From assembly GCA_013373575.1 (NCBI GenBank), contig JABXHP010000182.1, positions 1 to 38,663 of the forward strand: a DNA stretch of 38,663 nucleotides. The letters run 5' to 3'. The notes beneath the pieces are model-generated. The model worked only from the letters and a program-made list of their open reading frames with translations, was not told the origin of the DNA and did no database searches. This DNA comes from Oceanospirillaceae bacterium (lineage in GTDB: Bacteria; Pseudomonadota; Gammaproteobacteria; Pseudomonadales; Balneatricaceae). Shown here one piece after another: positions 28,581 to 38,420 of this stretch; the first letter of the stretch is position 1; the number at the start of each line of letters is the position of its first letter. A program made the position numbers and the translations under genes.

Positions 28581-28759
28581 TTTTATTTTAAAGTGCCAAT
28601 TGAAGAATAGCCTCTGCTGGCAAACAGTGCAATCGATTCCATTATGAGCATTAAGTAACTGATTGTATTGGGTTTATTAAGTTTTTTATCCGCAATGGAT
28701 TTAGTTGACGACCTCTCGGTACCGAATTGTTTTCATGAGCTCACACGATAGATGAGGAC

Positions 28760-29026
28760 ATGAAAATGTACACAGCACACGCAGTAGAAAGAATGAACCA
28801 GCGCGGAATAAGTAGCTCAGTAATAGATCTAGTGATCGATTGGGGGCGCTGCTTTATTAGTCATGGACGCGAGGTCTACTTCATTCCAAAAAAAATGATC
28901 AGAAAACTAAATGCTCAGGGTGTTCTTACTGTCGATCCTGAACGTTTGAAGGGTGTTTATGTCGTTGTTGGTAATGGGGAGATTGTTACTGTCGCGCACA
29001 AAGCCTCGAAGAGGTTCCGAGCATGA
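28760..29026 (+). CDS. DUF4258-like protein
   Basis: AHAVERMNQRGISSSVIDLVIDWGRCF...VVVGNGEIVTVAHKASKRFR matches the DUF4258 pattern. Confidence 0.78.
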   Translation: MKMYTAHAVERMNQRGISSSVIDLVIDWGRCFISHGREVYFIPKKMIRKLNAQGVLTVDPERLKGVYVVVGNGEIVTVAHKASKRFRA

Positions 29027-29235
29027 ATCATCTTCGGATGGTGGGGGAGGCGCGTTTTTTTCTCGCCTCGCCCTTGATAGCAATAGCTAAGTTAAGCGCT
29101 TGGATAGCGACTAGGGTCGCGGGAGAGGATGTTATTTGCTTTGCCATGCGAGAGGCGACTCAAATCAATGAAGATAACCTTGCTGAAATCGCTAAAGAGA
29201 TAAATGAAATCGATAAATCTGAAAAAAGTGACTAA
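29023..29235 (+). CDS. Small hypothetical protein
   Basis: ATG overlaps the TGA of the DUF4258 gene (ATGA). Confidence 0.55.
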   Translation: MNHLRMVGEARFFLASPLIAIAKLSAWIATRVAGEDVICFAMREATQINEDNLAEIAKEINEIDKSEKSD

Positions 29236-29238
29236 AAA

Positions 29239-30099
29239 ATGAATACTTTCAAAGCAAAACTTACGAAACATGCCCAGCTAGATGCGATTCCGTTGAGATA
29301 CGGTGTGATTGCCGCTCCGATAATCACCCTAGAAGAGGCTCAGCGGGATGATATTTCGACTGAGAGGCAGAAGCCTGCAGAGATCTCGGCTGGGAATACC
29401 CACTACTTGGCTGATGCCTACGATGAGGGGGACAATTTCCTCTTTCGTGGTCGCTTCGTTCTCAAGGCTATTAATAGCGCCGAGGCTGACTACATCGTAA
29501 TTACTGTTCTAGCGATATCACAGAGTCATGCTGATAGGGCTGTTTCGGAGATTGTAAAAGCTCAGCGTGAATCGGGGGTTTGGAGTTCAGAATTCATCCG
29601 AGAAACCCTTCATCCGTTATACATTTCAGATCAGATTGGCGACAGCACTGAGCTGTTCAACAAATTGGTTGAGATGGTGTCTAGATCCGAGATTGAAGAT
29701 TCCCTAGCTGCGTTAGAACGTTTAGAGACCATCATTCTAGAACACGAAGATCGGGTACGAGAACTCGAACTAATCAACCACAAATACAGAGAGAAGATAT
29801 TTTCTCTAGAGCGGAACAAGCCAGGTTACGCCAATGAAGATCTAGAACTAACAGACGCTTTTACACTGTCTGCAGTCGATAAAATTTTCAGAACTAAACG
29901 AAATGGAGATCGGGTCGAATGCGTAAGGCTAATTTTTTCAGAGAGCGTGCCTGATCGAATAATGGATGTTGGTTTCGATCAGAATGGCGAAATTTTCTCT
30001 AAAGCGTCGGGGTTAGTGGGCTTGAAAGTGAAGACCGTGACGTGGAAGCCACATTCCTTCGCACCTATGAGGTGGTTTCGGGATGTATACCCAGCCTAA
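29239..30099 (+). CDS. Hypothetical protein with central coiled-coil-like segment
   Basis: 286-aa ORF, tightly spaced after the preceding gene. Confidence 0.65.
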   Translation: MNTFKAKLTKHAQLDAIPLRYGVIAAPIITLEEAQRDDISTERQKPAEISAGNTHYLADAYDEGDNFLFRGRFVLKAINSAEADYIVITVLAISQSHADRAVSEIVKAQRESGVWSSEFIRETLHPLYISDQIGDSTELFNKLVEMVSRSEIEDSLAALERLETIILEHEDRVRELELINHKYREKIFSLERNKPGYANEDLELTDAFTLSAVDKIFRTKRNGDRVECVRLIFSESVPDRIMDVGFDQNGEIFSKASGLVGLKVKTVTWKPHSFAPMRWFRDVYPA

Positions 30100-30125
30100 A
30101 TCAACCACAAATGGAGGGTGGCTAT

Positions 30126-30596
30126 ATGCGCCGCAATCAGTTGTTGAGCCCGTTTTTATCGACATTTTTAACTTCAGGGATTCTGTTTTCGCAGTCAGTG
30201 GTCGCTGAAGTCTGGGTTGATGAGGATGGACACCAAATAGCAGTCATCGACGAATCTAGTGTTTCTATCTATGACTCAACAGGTTATTTCTACTTCGACG
30301 AGATGTTTCGTACTGCAGTTGCGAGGCGTCCCCTCAGATTTTGCTTTGGTTACGCAAGTGGAAAGGGTATTTCCTCTGATTGTTTGGAGGGCTTATCCTA
30401 TAGGCTTGGAACGAGTGACAAAGGACGCATTCGAGGCCTGTCCATAGACCTCAGACGCTACCCTTTTACTGTTGGTTCAATCAACAGAGCGCTCGAGTCT
30501 GGTCGGTACATAAAACTCTCCATTGACGACTATGCGCTGTACACGGCGGTAACGCTCCACAAGAGCTACAGGTTAAAGGAGGCGCTATATGAATAG
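30126..30596 (+). CDS. Hypothetical secreted protein
   Basis: MRRNQLLSPFLSTFLTSGILFSQSVVAEVW is signal-peptide-like; internal ATG at 30126 chosen, with a GGAGGG sequence upstream. Confidence 0.6.
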   Translation: MRRNQLLSPFLSTFLTSGILFSQSVVAEVWVDEDGHQIAVIDESSVSIYDSTGYFYFDEMFRTAVARRPLRFCFGYASGKGISSDCLEGLSYRLGTSDKGRIRGLSIDLRRYPFTVGSINRALESGRYIKLSIDDYALYTAVTLHKSYRLKEALYE

Positions 30597-31296
30597 CTTT
30601 CTTCGTGGCATTTTCACCCTGCTAGTGGTGTTTACGTATTCTGAAACCTCATTTTCGGAGACAGTAAAATATACGAATTCAGGCATATGCCATGAATCTA
30701 GGAGTGCTTACTACTCCAGGATAAAAAACTACATACCCTACGAATCGCTGAGTGAGTGCTTGAAAGCTGGCGGTCGCATGCCGCTACTGCCAGGTGGCTC
30801 TGAGATGGTTAGTGAAAATACATCCGAATACTCGCGGGAGAAATTTGGGCATGGTTGGGCTGACACGGATGGTGATTGTCAAAATACTCGAGCCGAAATC
30901 CTCATTAAAACTTCGACGAGTACGATTCAGTACAAAGATTTGGATAACTGCTCGGTAGTAAGAGGGCGTTGGATCAGTCCTTTTACCAGCCGTATTTATT
31001 TCGAAGCTTCGAAGTTGGATGTAGATCACCTTGTGCCCCTCAAATGGGCGTGGGATAGGGGAGCTAGTGCCTGGTCGCAGACTAAAAGAGAGGCTTTTGC
31101 AAACGATCCCAGAAACCTACTTGTCGTTGAAGCCAGTCTCAATAGATCGAAAGGCGCTAAAGGCGTAGACATGTGGCTGCCTCCAAAAAACAAGTGCCAG
31201 TACGCAGCACGTTTTGTAAGGGTTGCACTCGAATACGAGCTCGAGTTACCCCAGCACTACCCAGACATTGTGGGTACCCATTGTTCCAAAGGGTGA
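30589..31296 (+). CDS. Secreted HNH (DUF1524-like) nuclease
   Basis: Signal-like N-terminus; VDHLVPLKWAWDRGASAWSQTKREAFANDPRNLLVVEASLNRSKGAKGVDMWLPP resembles the DUF1524/HNH signature. Confidence 0.82.
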   Translation: MNSFLRGIFTLLVVFTYSETSFSETVKYTNSGICHESRSAYYSRIKNYIPYESLSECLKAGGRMPLLPGGSEMVSENTSEYSREKFGHGWADTDGDCQNTRAEILIKTSTSTIQYKDLDNCSVVRGRWISPFTSRIYFEASKLDVDHLVPLKWAWDRGASAWSQTKREAFANDPRNLLVVEASLNRSKGAKGVDMWLPPKNKCQYAARFVRVALEYELELPQHYPDIVGTHCSKG

Positions 31297-31460
31297 GTTA
31301 GGCTCCCTATGGACGAATTGAGAGAGCAACGGAATTTAAATTCTTTTTAATCACTCAATGGAGACCCTATTTTCCGTCCTTCTTTGTCCCCCCTTTCTTG
31401 AGCCCAGATTCGGGCTAAATTGTCCCATCTCTCCTTACTAATCTGATAGTTAGAGCAGAC

Positions 31461-31537
31461 AATTTTAATTCCCATTTTATGTTCAAAGATAGCTATTTTT
31501 ATTCCCGATTTAAGGTCAAAGATAGCGATTTTTATTC
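31461..31537. repeat. 33-bp direct tandem repeat upstream of tnsA (two full units plus a partial third)
   Basis: Units 31461-31493 and 31494-31526 share the exact tail TCAAAGATAGC and a TTTTwATTCCC core; the third starts gATTTTTATTCC at 31527. Confidence 0.75.
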
Positions 31538-31676
31538 CTCCTTTTATTAATGTTATTTATAAGTAATATTAGTAAGTTATTGTAAACATTATAATTATTG
31601 ATTCGACTAAAGATGTATGGAACGGAATTGCCGAACTTGGATAAGGTGAGTGGCTCAAGTCGAGGAACGAGCAAAC

Positions 31677-32453
31677 ATGAACCAAGCAAACCAATCTAAG
31701 CCTTACCTGAAATCGAGCGCATCTGGAGCGTCAACGATGCGCTTTCCATGCTTCGAGGTATCGGGGGACGGTCGGCAGTGCCGTACGGTTGATCTGGCGG
31801 ATAAGGACAGCTATCAGCATCCAAACAAACATCTTCCGAAGTTGTTGGCAATGTGCTCAGGACACGGGCGGCGCATCCCTCAAGTCACAGTTGTGCGAGG
31901 ACAAAAGCTGTTTGCGAGCTCTCGTCCGAGCCATCGTGTCATGTTTGCAGAATCCTACACCGAACACTTACACCTGCTGGAGCTAGAAGCTGACCTTGCG
32001 GGAGTACTCTACTTTGATACACAGCCACTCTCCATTCTGGTGAGCGATAGGCGTTACACACCCGACATGCTTGTAGTGAAAGAGCACAGCGTGGTTCTTC
32101 AGGAAATCAAGGAGGCTTCTTTCAAGCAAACCCGCCAGTGGCTTGATCAATTCGAACGTCAGCGCAATCACTTTCGCGATCTTGGGTTTGATGACCTCGA
32201 GCTTAAACTCATCGATTGTTCCTCAATCCGCTATAAGAAGCTCTCGGCGCTGCATCGGTGGGCGAAGGAATTTTGTCCAGAGTTTCTTGAGACGATCCCA
32301 CAGGGCTATGCAGGCACAGTCAATGATCTATGGGGTGAATTCAATCGAGAGCCGAATGCACTTGGCAAAATCTATGCTTCGGTCTTTTTCGGCTTTCTGA
32401 AGTATGAGAGCACCGAAAGGTGCTGTCTTGATACCGTTGTCACCTTCGCTTAG
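31677..32453 (+). CDS. tnsA: Tn7-like transposase endonuclease subunit TnsA
   Basis: YTEHLHLLELEADLAGVLYFDTQPLSI...RRYTPDMLVV...VVLQEIKEAS matches the TnsA nuclease core. ATG at 31677 chosen; a GTG at 31650 is possible. Confidence 0.92.
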   Translation: MNQANQSKPYLKSSASGASTMRFPCFEVSGDGRQCRTVDLADKDSYQHPNKHLPKLLAMCSGHGRRIPQVTVVRGQKLFASSRPSHRVMFAESYTEHLHLLELEADLAGVLYFDTQPLSILVSDRRYTPDMLVVKEHSVVLQEIKEASFKQTRQWLDQFERQRNHFRDLGFDDLELKLIDCSSIRYKKLSALHRWAKEFCPEFLETIPQGYAGTVNDLWGEFNREPNALGKIYASVFFGFLKYESTERCCLDTVVTFA

Positions 32454-32468
32454 TGCCAGGGATCTTCA

Positions 32469-34067
32469 GTGAACCAGCGTAAGGTTGAGCGACTAATGCC
32501 GTTCATTGTGGCATTAGAGCGGGAGCCCTTTAAGCGGTCGCATCTGCGGGTGAGGCACCTGATAGAGCGAGTCAGTGAGACGACAGGGATACATGCCGAC
32601 ATAAGCTCAAGTACTCTTATGAGGCTTCATGAAGCGTTTCTAGAAGATCCATTGGGACGAGCTCATAACTCGCCAAAGCGCGGCCCCTACACCTCTGAAC
32701 TGCAGATCGATCTCTTCGTTGAGATCGTTGATGACCTTTATCTTTGCAAGAAACCGCTTTCAGGTGCGGCGCTGTATGTGGAGTTTCGTAAGCTTTTGAA
32801 GCAGTTGCATCCCGATGAAAAGGCGATAAGTCGCTCAACGTTTTATGAGTGGCTTAATCAACTCGCCGTGTTCAAAGTTTTGAATGCTCAACAGGGCTTC
32901 AAGCAGGCTCGTGCAGAATTTCGTACGTCTAAATCCCGTATGTCTGATGTTGGCTTTCTAGAGCGCGCGGAGATTGATGCGGTACACATTTCTACCTGGA
33001 TTCTGGTGGACGGAGCCCCATCGATTGTTGATTTCATCTTATACATGATGATCGAAGTCAAAACTCGGATGATCATGGGCTACCACCTGCAGAGTGGTAA
33101 AGGCGAGACAGCTCCAGGATACCGAGAGTGTATACTCAATGGCATCGGGCAAAAGTCCAATCCTGACATTTGGCCCACCTGCGGTGTGCCAAGCATACTC
33201 GTTGGCGATGCGGCTCAGGCATTTTTGAGCAGATCTCTCAAAAAACTCACAACAACCGCTGGAATAACTCATCAAACGACTCCTGCAGCAAAGCCATACC
33301 ACAAACCCTTTATCGAGCGCTTTTTTGGAACGCTTCGCAAACAGTTTTGTTTACGCTGCGCAGGATACTTAGGCACCCTTGCGAACCCTAGTGGTATCAG
33401 TCGGGCGAAGCCACCGAAAGGTTTGTTAACACTTGATGAGTTCGAATCACAACTCTTCAGTTACATCACAAGTATCTACCATAAGAACCTTCATAGCGGA
33501 CTTGGTTGCTCGCCTGAGGAGGAGTGGAAACGCCAAGTTGCACTGATTGGAGAGATCAGCGAACCCCGTAATCTGGAAAAGCTAAAAACACTTAGATGTG
33601 AAGAGCACCAACGTGTGGTCAAACAGGGATCAGTTGTTGTTGAGAACATCTATTACTTTTGTCAGGAACTTCATGACCTTTTGCTGAAGGAAGGGCGTCA
33701 CCGCAACAAAAACGAGGTGACGGTTCTTATGGACGAAGAGGATCTTGCGACAGTCACTTTAGTCTACCTATCGCGGCAAGGAGAAGTTCAGTTTGAGGCG
33801 CAAGCAACCAATCCTGTTGTGCGGGGAATGAGCATGAAACGCTGGAAGTCTTTGACCAAGTACGAACAGATACATGGTCCAGAACCAGATCAACCATCAA
33901 CTTCGCAGACAAAGAAAAAGAAACGTAAACAACGGCGACCTGCTGTAAATACTGAGGAGCTCAATCGCCATAAAGGCGTGCTCAAACGACCGATAACCAA
34001 GTCCGCATCTCCAGATGGACCAAGTGTTAGCGATCTGATCGACGAGTTTATGAAAGAGGATAAGTAA
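32469..34067 (+). CDS. tnsB: Tn7-like DDE transposase TnsB
   Basis: AEIDAVHISTWILVDG, ILVGDAAQAF and KPFIERFFGTLRKQF (DDE rve core); GTG start. Confidence 0.93.
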   Translation: MNQRKVERLMPFIVALEREPFKRSHLRVRHLIERVSETTGIHADISSSTLMRLHEAFLEDPLGRAHNSPKRGPYTSELQIDLFVEIVDDLYLCKKPLSGAALYVEFRKLLKQLHPDEKAISRSTFYEWLNQLAVFKVLNAQQGFKQARAEFRTSKSRMSDVGFLERAEIDAVHISTWILVDGAPSIVDFILYMMIEVKTRMIMGYHLQSGKGETAPGYRECILNGIGQKSNPDIWPTCGVPSILVGDAAQAFLSRSLKKLTTTAGITHQTTPAAKPYHKPFIERFFGTLRKQFCLRCAGYLGTLANPSGISRAKPPKGLLTLDEFESQLFSYITSIYHKNLHSGLGCSPEEEWKRQVALIGEISEPRNLEKLKTLRCEEHQRVVKQGSVVVENIYYFCQELHDLLLKEGRHRNKNEVTVLMDEEDLATVTLVYLSRQGEVQFEAQATNPVVRGMSMKRWKSLTKYEQIHGPEPDQPSTSQTKKKKRKQRRPAVNTEELNRHKGVLKRPITKSASPDGPSVSDLIDEFMKEDK

Positions 34068-35035
34068 TGAGCTTCCCCCCTGCCGAAATTGATGTCGAGG
34101 TTAGAGGTCGTAAAATATGTTCGTACCGACAATTTGATGCGGCACTCAATATGATACGCAAGTTGCATAGCCGTGTCGCAGATCGAAGGGGCACGGTAGG
34201 TTTTCTTATCGGTGATAGAGGTGTAGGAAAAACAACCGTTTTAGAAGCTTACATTATTGTGTACAACAGGGAACACCCACCTCAATTGGGTTCCAAATCG
34301 ATCATCAAAATTGAGTTCGTTGAGCAAACTTCCGTCAAGTCTCTGTACAAATCTATTATCGACGAGCTTGGAGGGCGGTACTCCCGAAACGCTACCCAGC
34401 ATGATTTGCAACTGATGGCAGAACGCCTCTTGATAAATCTGAAAACCTCACTGATTTTCATTGATGAGGCACAGAACCTTCTAACGGAAAAACCGAGTCA
34501 ACACAGAGCAATCTTCGACGCAATAAAGTCATTCACTAACAAAATTGATATTGCAGTCGTGCTATCAGGTTTGCCCGAGTGTATTGCGACTTTCAATAAC
34601 CTACCGAAAAAACGGCGAGATGTTGGGCATCGAGTGAGACATTGTTGCCACTTGACGGCATTTGGCTTTGAGGGATTGCAAGATTTCCACGCATACACCA
34701 CGAGTTTGCTGTCTGGTTACGATATGGATCCAGAATTCCTCTTGGTGAGCGAGTCGAAATGGTTTCTACTAGCGTTGTTCTATGCCTCCCAAGGTAATCA
34801 ATACGAACTAGATTCACTAATTCAGGAAGCACTCAGCTCAAAGTACTTCCGTGATGAAAAATTAACGTTGGACTGTTTCAGGGCTGGGTTTCAATACTAT
34901 CTTGATTCAATGTTTGATCTAAACCCAGACTATAAGCTCTTCGCCCGTGATGATAAACCATTTGATATGCCTTTAGAGGCACTGAAAGCAGCCCTCGAAC
35001 AACGTGAAAGGCTATCTCGGAAGCGGGGTAAATAG
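34067..35035 (+). CDS. tnsC: AAA+ transposition regulator TnsC
   Basis: GFLIGDRGVGKTTVLEAY (Walker A), TSLIFIDEAQNLL (Walker B); position between tnsB and tniQ. Confidence 0.93.
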   Translation: MSFPPAEIDVEVRGRKICSYRQFDAALNMIRKLHSRVADRRGTVGFLIGDRGVGKTTVLEAYIIVYNREHPPQLGSKSIIKIEFVEQTSVKSLYKSIIDELGGRYSRNATQHDLQLMAERLLINLKTSLIFIDEAQNLLTEKPSQHRAIFDAIKSFTNKIDIAVVLSGLPECIATFNNLPKKRRDVGHRVRHCCHLTAFGFEGLQDFHAYTTSLLSGYDMDPEFLLVSESKWFLLALFYASQGNQYELDSLIQEALSSKYFRDEKLTLDCFRAGFQYYLDSMFDLNPDYKLFARDDKPFDMPLEALKAALEQRERLSRKRGK

Positions 35036-35036
35036 C

Positions 35037-36611
35037 GTGGGGCTGCCCTATGTATTTCTTCCAAGGCCGCATGAGTCGATGAGGGGGTACGTTTGGAAAC
35101 TTGCGATTGAGAATGGATACCCAGACCCATCAACGATGATTTCCGTTATGGATCTTCCTTCAGCTAATTGGACAGCCGCCTCCACTCTAAAACGTTGTTT
35201 AGAGCAAACCCAAATAAAATCGTCAATAATCGATGGGTGGTTGTATAGTAGCCATGGTGGAGGTGAATGCCTCGAATTAAACGCCGCATATCCAATTAGG
35301 GATTGGTCACTTCGACAGCCTACTTTCTGTCTGAAATGCCTCGTTGAAGGTTTACCCATCCTCGAGGAGTGGTGCCTCCCCCATATCGAAGTTTGCAGAG
35401 AGCACAATGCCAAGTTGTTGCATCTATGTCCTCAGTGTGGGGCGACTCTAGAGTGGAATCATCATTTAGAGAAAGGTTGCTCAATCTGTGAGCTCCGCTG
35501 GCAAGAATATTTGTCGCCTGCAGTTGGAATTCCAGATTATCAAAATGCTTGGTATCAGGCGGATGATTTGGTGGCATTCCGAGTGAAGTTTTCAGCCGCT
35601 ATTCTGCAGGCCGCTCGCCCCAGACTAATCGATCCCGATAAGTGCTCAAGGTTTGATTTATCGTTAGAGGACCGCTCATCGCTGATGGAGGTCGCCTATT
35701 TTTTCTACAAGCATCCGAGTCTGAGTCTCGCGTACTTCGCTCGTCGCCACCCTAGCCTTTGCTATGAAAACCAATCCACGAATCACGATTCAGTTATCGA
35801 AGAAGAACTAAATTCGTTGATGAGGATGCTCGCTGATCGCAATTACTCCGTTGAAGACGTGTTTATACCTCCTGCATTCTCACCTCTACTAGCGAGCAGG
35901 TATGAAGATTCGGTAAATGCCATGACGGCAGCAAAGCTACTTGGGCTCAGCGACTACTTTGAACTGCTTGAGTTTGAACGTGGCAGTGAAAGATATGGAT
36001 CCCGCCTTAGAAAATTTGTGTCAGTTTTAGAGAAACTCGGACTTGAACAGATAGAAATGGCTCGCCGAGCCGACAGGAAACGATATCTTGTCGAGGATTT
36101 AGAGCGTTTGATCGATATTACCTTGCCCGTTAGCGCAGTGGATGCTGAAGATAATTTGGTTTGGATCGAGCCAAACTCATCAATCCTTACCTGTTTCGAA
36201 CTTGATTACATTTCGTTTCTCGATGTAGCCCTTTTTGGGCAGCAAAGCCATTCTGTTTTAAGGCAGAAAGCCCGTGGCTTAGGATGTGTGGGATTTAAGC
36301 TGGATAGTGCCAGGCAAATTTTCAGAGATAGATTGATGCGAATGGAGCAGGTTGGCATGAGTTTTACCCTGGCGGGTCGCCTGTTGGGGATGAACTATGA
36401 TCAACTAAAGTCGAAACAAGAGCGAGGTGTATTAAAACAGTTTGAGGCAATCCCAGCTCCGCAGAAAGCGAGGAAAAGGAGAACAAAAGAATTCAGCAAA
36501 CTGGACGTTGTTTCGGTTCTTTCTTACTGTGGCGAGGAAAAGCTGGATGCCTTAATCGCAGATTGGCTGCAGGGCACGGATAACGGTGTGCAGGGTTTGA
36601 TGTCAGACTAG
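35037..36611 (+). CDS. tniQ: TniQ/TnsD-family target-selection protein
   Basis: GTG start; PRPHESMRGYVWKLAIENGY, and Zn-finger-like PTFCLKCL...HIEVCREHNAKLLHLCPQCGATLEW...GCSICELRW. Confidence 0.9.
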   Translation: MGLPYVFLPRPHESMRGYVWKLAIENGYPDPSTMISVMDLPSANWTAASTLKRCLEQTQIKSSIIDGWLYSSHGGGECLELNAAYPIRDWSLRQPTFCLKCLVEGLPILEEWCLPHIEVCREHNAKLLHLCPQCGATLEWNHHLEKGCSICELRWQEYLSPAVGIPDYQNAWYQADDLVAFRVKFSAAILQAARPRLIDPDKCSRFDLSLEDRSSLMEVAYFFYKHPSLSLAYFARRHPSLCYENQSTNHDSVIEEELNSLMRMLADRNYSVEDVFIPPAFSPLLASRYEDSVNAMTAAKLLGLSDYFELLEFERGSERYGSRLRKFVSVLEKLGLEQIEMARRADRKRYLVEDLERLIDITLPVSAVDAEDNLVWIEPNSSILTCFELDYISFLDVALFGQQSHSVLRQKARGLGCVGFKLDSARQIFRDRLMRMEQVGMSFTLAGRLLGMNYDQLKSKQERGVLKQFEAIPAPQKARKRRTKEFSKLDVVSVLSYCGEEKLDALIADWLQGTDNGVQGLMSD

Positions 36612-36743
36612 GCCTTTCACCCTCTGAACTTTGCGAACCCCGCAACTACGGTGGTCCTGCCTCTCATCTTTCCTTTGGATGCATAGAAAAGGCTATTTTG
36701 TCGGTTTTTGTCTAGGCTTAAGAGAAAGTTTTGGGGCTGTGTG

Positions 36744-38165
36744 ATGAAAAACGCTAGTGTAATCGCTGCTGCGCTTCTAACTGGTTGTCAAACAACCGTT
36801 CCGTCAAGTAACTCCCCAATTACTAATCCTGTAAGTATCTACGAAACAGTCGCCCAGTTAAATCAAACGACTTCGCGTCATAAAAGAACGGGCTATGAAT
36901 GCCGAATGGCGATCGAGCCGATGCTTAAGCCTGGTCCGCTAGGACTTGATAACTTCAGGATGGATAAGGCCAACCTAGGCCATGCAGATTTGTATGGCGA
37001 TGGAACGATTGAAACGGTAGCAGGCTTCTCTGATGAGATGTACGCTGCGGAGGGAGAGAGGCACGTAGGAAACCAAGAACGAAGCCGCGAGTATTCTCAA
37101 TATATGTTCTTTAGTCCCGACAATGACTTCAGAATTCCAGACAACTCAGAGTTCATGATGGCTCGGAATATAATACCGAGTGACTTCAATGGCGACGGTA
37201 TTGACGATCTTCTATTCGTTCAGCACGGTCCAGATTATAAACCCTATGTACCTCAACCAAATTTCATTCTGATGTCCTCTGATACAGGCTACAAACGCAT
37301 TAAGTTGCCTGGCCGCAAGGCCACTCACCATGGGGGTGCTGCGGGTGATATCGATAGAGATGGTGATATCGACATCGTAGTTACCCCGAGTGATAAAAAC
37401 ATCATTGTTGCTTACATAAACGATGGGACAGGAAGCTTTACGGCGACAGATGTGATTGGTAAAGGACGGTCATGGCACCAAAATGATAGAAACTATAACG
37501 CGCAGTTATGGGACATCGATCAAGATGGCTTCTTGGATTTGATAGTCGACGGTCACGAGGAAACTACCGCTGTTTACTGGGGTCAGCGCAACGAGGGCGG
37601 TTGGAGCGGGAACTATTTTGAAACCAAGCCATCAAGGATAAATTCACTAGAGAATCAGCTCTTTCAAGATATGGAATTTGCAGATATTGACGGAGACGGC
37701 AGGTCTGAGCTGATATTTTTATCCTCTCTTAAATTGCCAGAGAGTAATCATTTCTATCAAGGCTGGGGCGTTTACTCTGTCCAAGTGAACGGCCGTAGAT
37801 TTGGCGACCTGACTACCGTCTACGAGAAAAAGGTACCCAACAAATTCATTTGGTACCCATACATTACCGCATGCGATCTAAAAAATGATGGTGACTATGA
37901 TTTGGTAGTTGAAGCATACGGGCAGCCCTACAACCCTGAGGACGAAAAAATCGACAAGTTCGTGCTTGAGAACCAAGGGAAAGGGAGTTTCAAATTCCAT
38001 AGGCTAACATCGCCGATCTATTTGGCTGGACCTCTGCATGCTGCATCGAAACAGGCAGCAAAAGAGATCGGTGTTTCAGTAGAGCGCTACGAACCAGCAC
38101 AAATCTACTACCCATCGGATAATGGCAAGCGCTATCTAAGTTGGGAACCCTGGCCTAATAACTAA
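36744..38165 (+). CDS. VCBS/FG-GAP repeat lipoprotein
   Basis: Lipobox LLTGC; Ca-binding-like repeats DFNGDGIDDLLFV, DIDRDGDIDIVV, DIDQDGFLDLIV, DIDGDGRSELIF, DLKNDGDYDLVV. Confidence 0.85.
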   Translation: MKNASVIAAALLTGCQTTVPSSNSPITNPVSIYETVAQLNQTTSRHKRTGYECRMAIEPMLKPGPLGLDNFRMDKANLGHADLYGDGTIETVAGFSDEMYAAEGERHVGNQERSREYSQYMFFSPDNDFRIPDNSEFMMARNIIPSDFNGDGIDDLLFVQHGPDYKPYVPQPNFILMSSDTGYKRIKLPGRKATHHGGAAGDIDRDGDIDIVVTPSDKNIIVAYINDGTGSFTATDVIGKGRSWHQNDRNYNAQLWDIDQDGFLDLIVDGHEETTAVYWGQRNEGGWSGNYFETKPSRINSLENQLFQDMEFADIDGDGRSELIFLSSLKLPESNHFYQGWGVYSVQVNGRRFGDLTTVYEKKVPNKFIWYPYITACDLKNDGDYDLVVEAYGQPYNPEDEKIDKFVLENQGKGSFKFHRLTSPIYLAGPLHAASKQAAKEIGVSVERYEPAQIYYPSDNGKRYLSWEPWPNN

Positions 38166-38213
38166 CCTAGCTAACCAGCTCGACTGACCTTTGAATATCT
38201 CCTAAAACCTCAA

Positions 38214-38262
38214 GGAAACAGGAAACAGGAAACAGGAAACAGGCAACGGGCAACAGGCAATT
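38214..38262. repeat. Heptamer tandem repeat (GGAAACA x4, then GGCAACG, GGCAACA, GGCAATT)
   Basis: Direct reading of the sequence between the FG-GAP gene and the right end. Confidence 0.9.
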
Positions 38263-38420
38263 TAGCAAGCACAGTTAGAATAGATAACGCATATGGTTTG
38301 GCACTGAATGCAGGGTCAGATCACCTCATTACCCCTAACTTAAAAACGAACAGAAAACCTGATCCTAGGGATATCTCCACAATCGTCAAAGCACCTCGCA
38401 ATGTGGTCAACAGAGGGAAA

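Noticed and set aside
31461-31537. Possible mini CRISPR array (33-bp periodic repeats next to tns genes, as in CASTs)
   Set aside because: Units are contiguous with no unique spacers, only 2-3 copies, and no cas genes are in the window.
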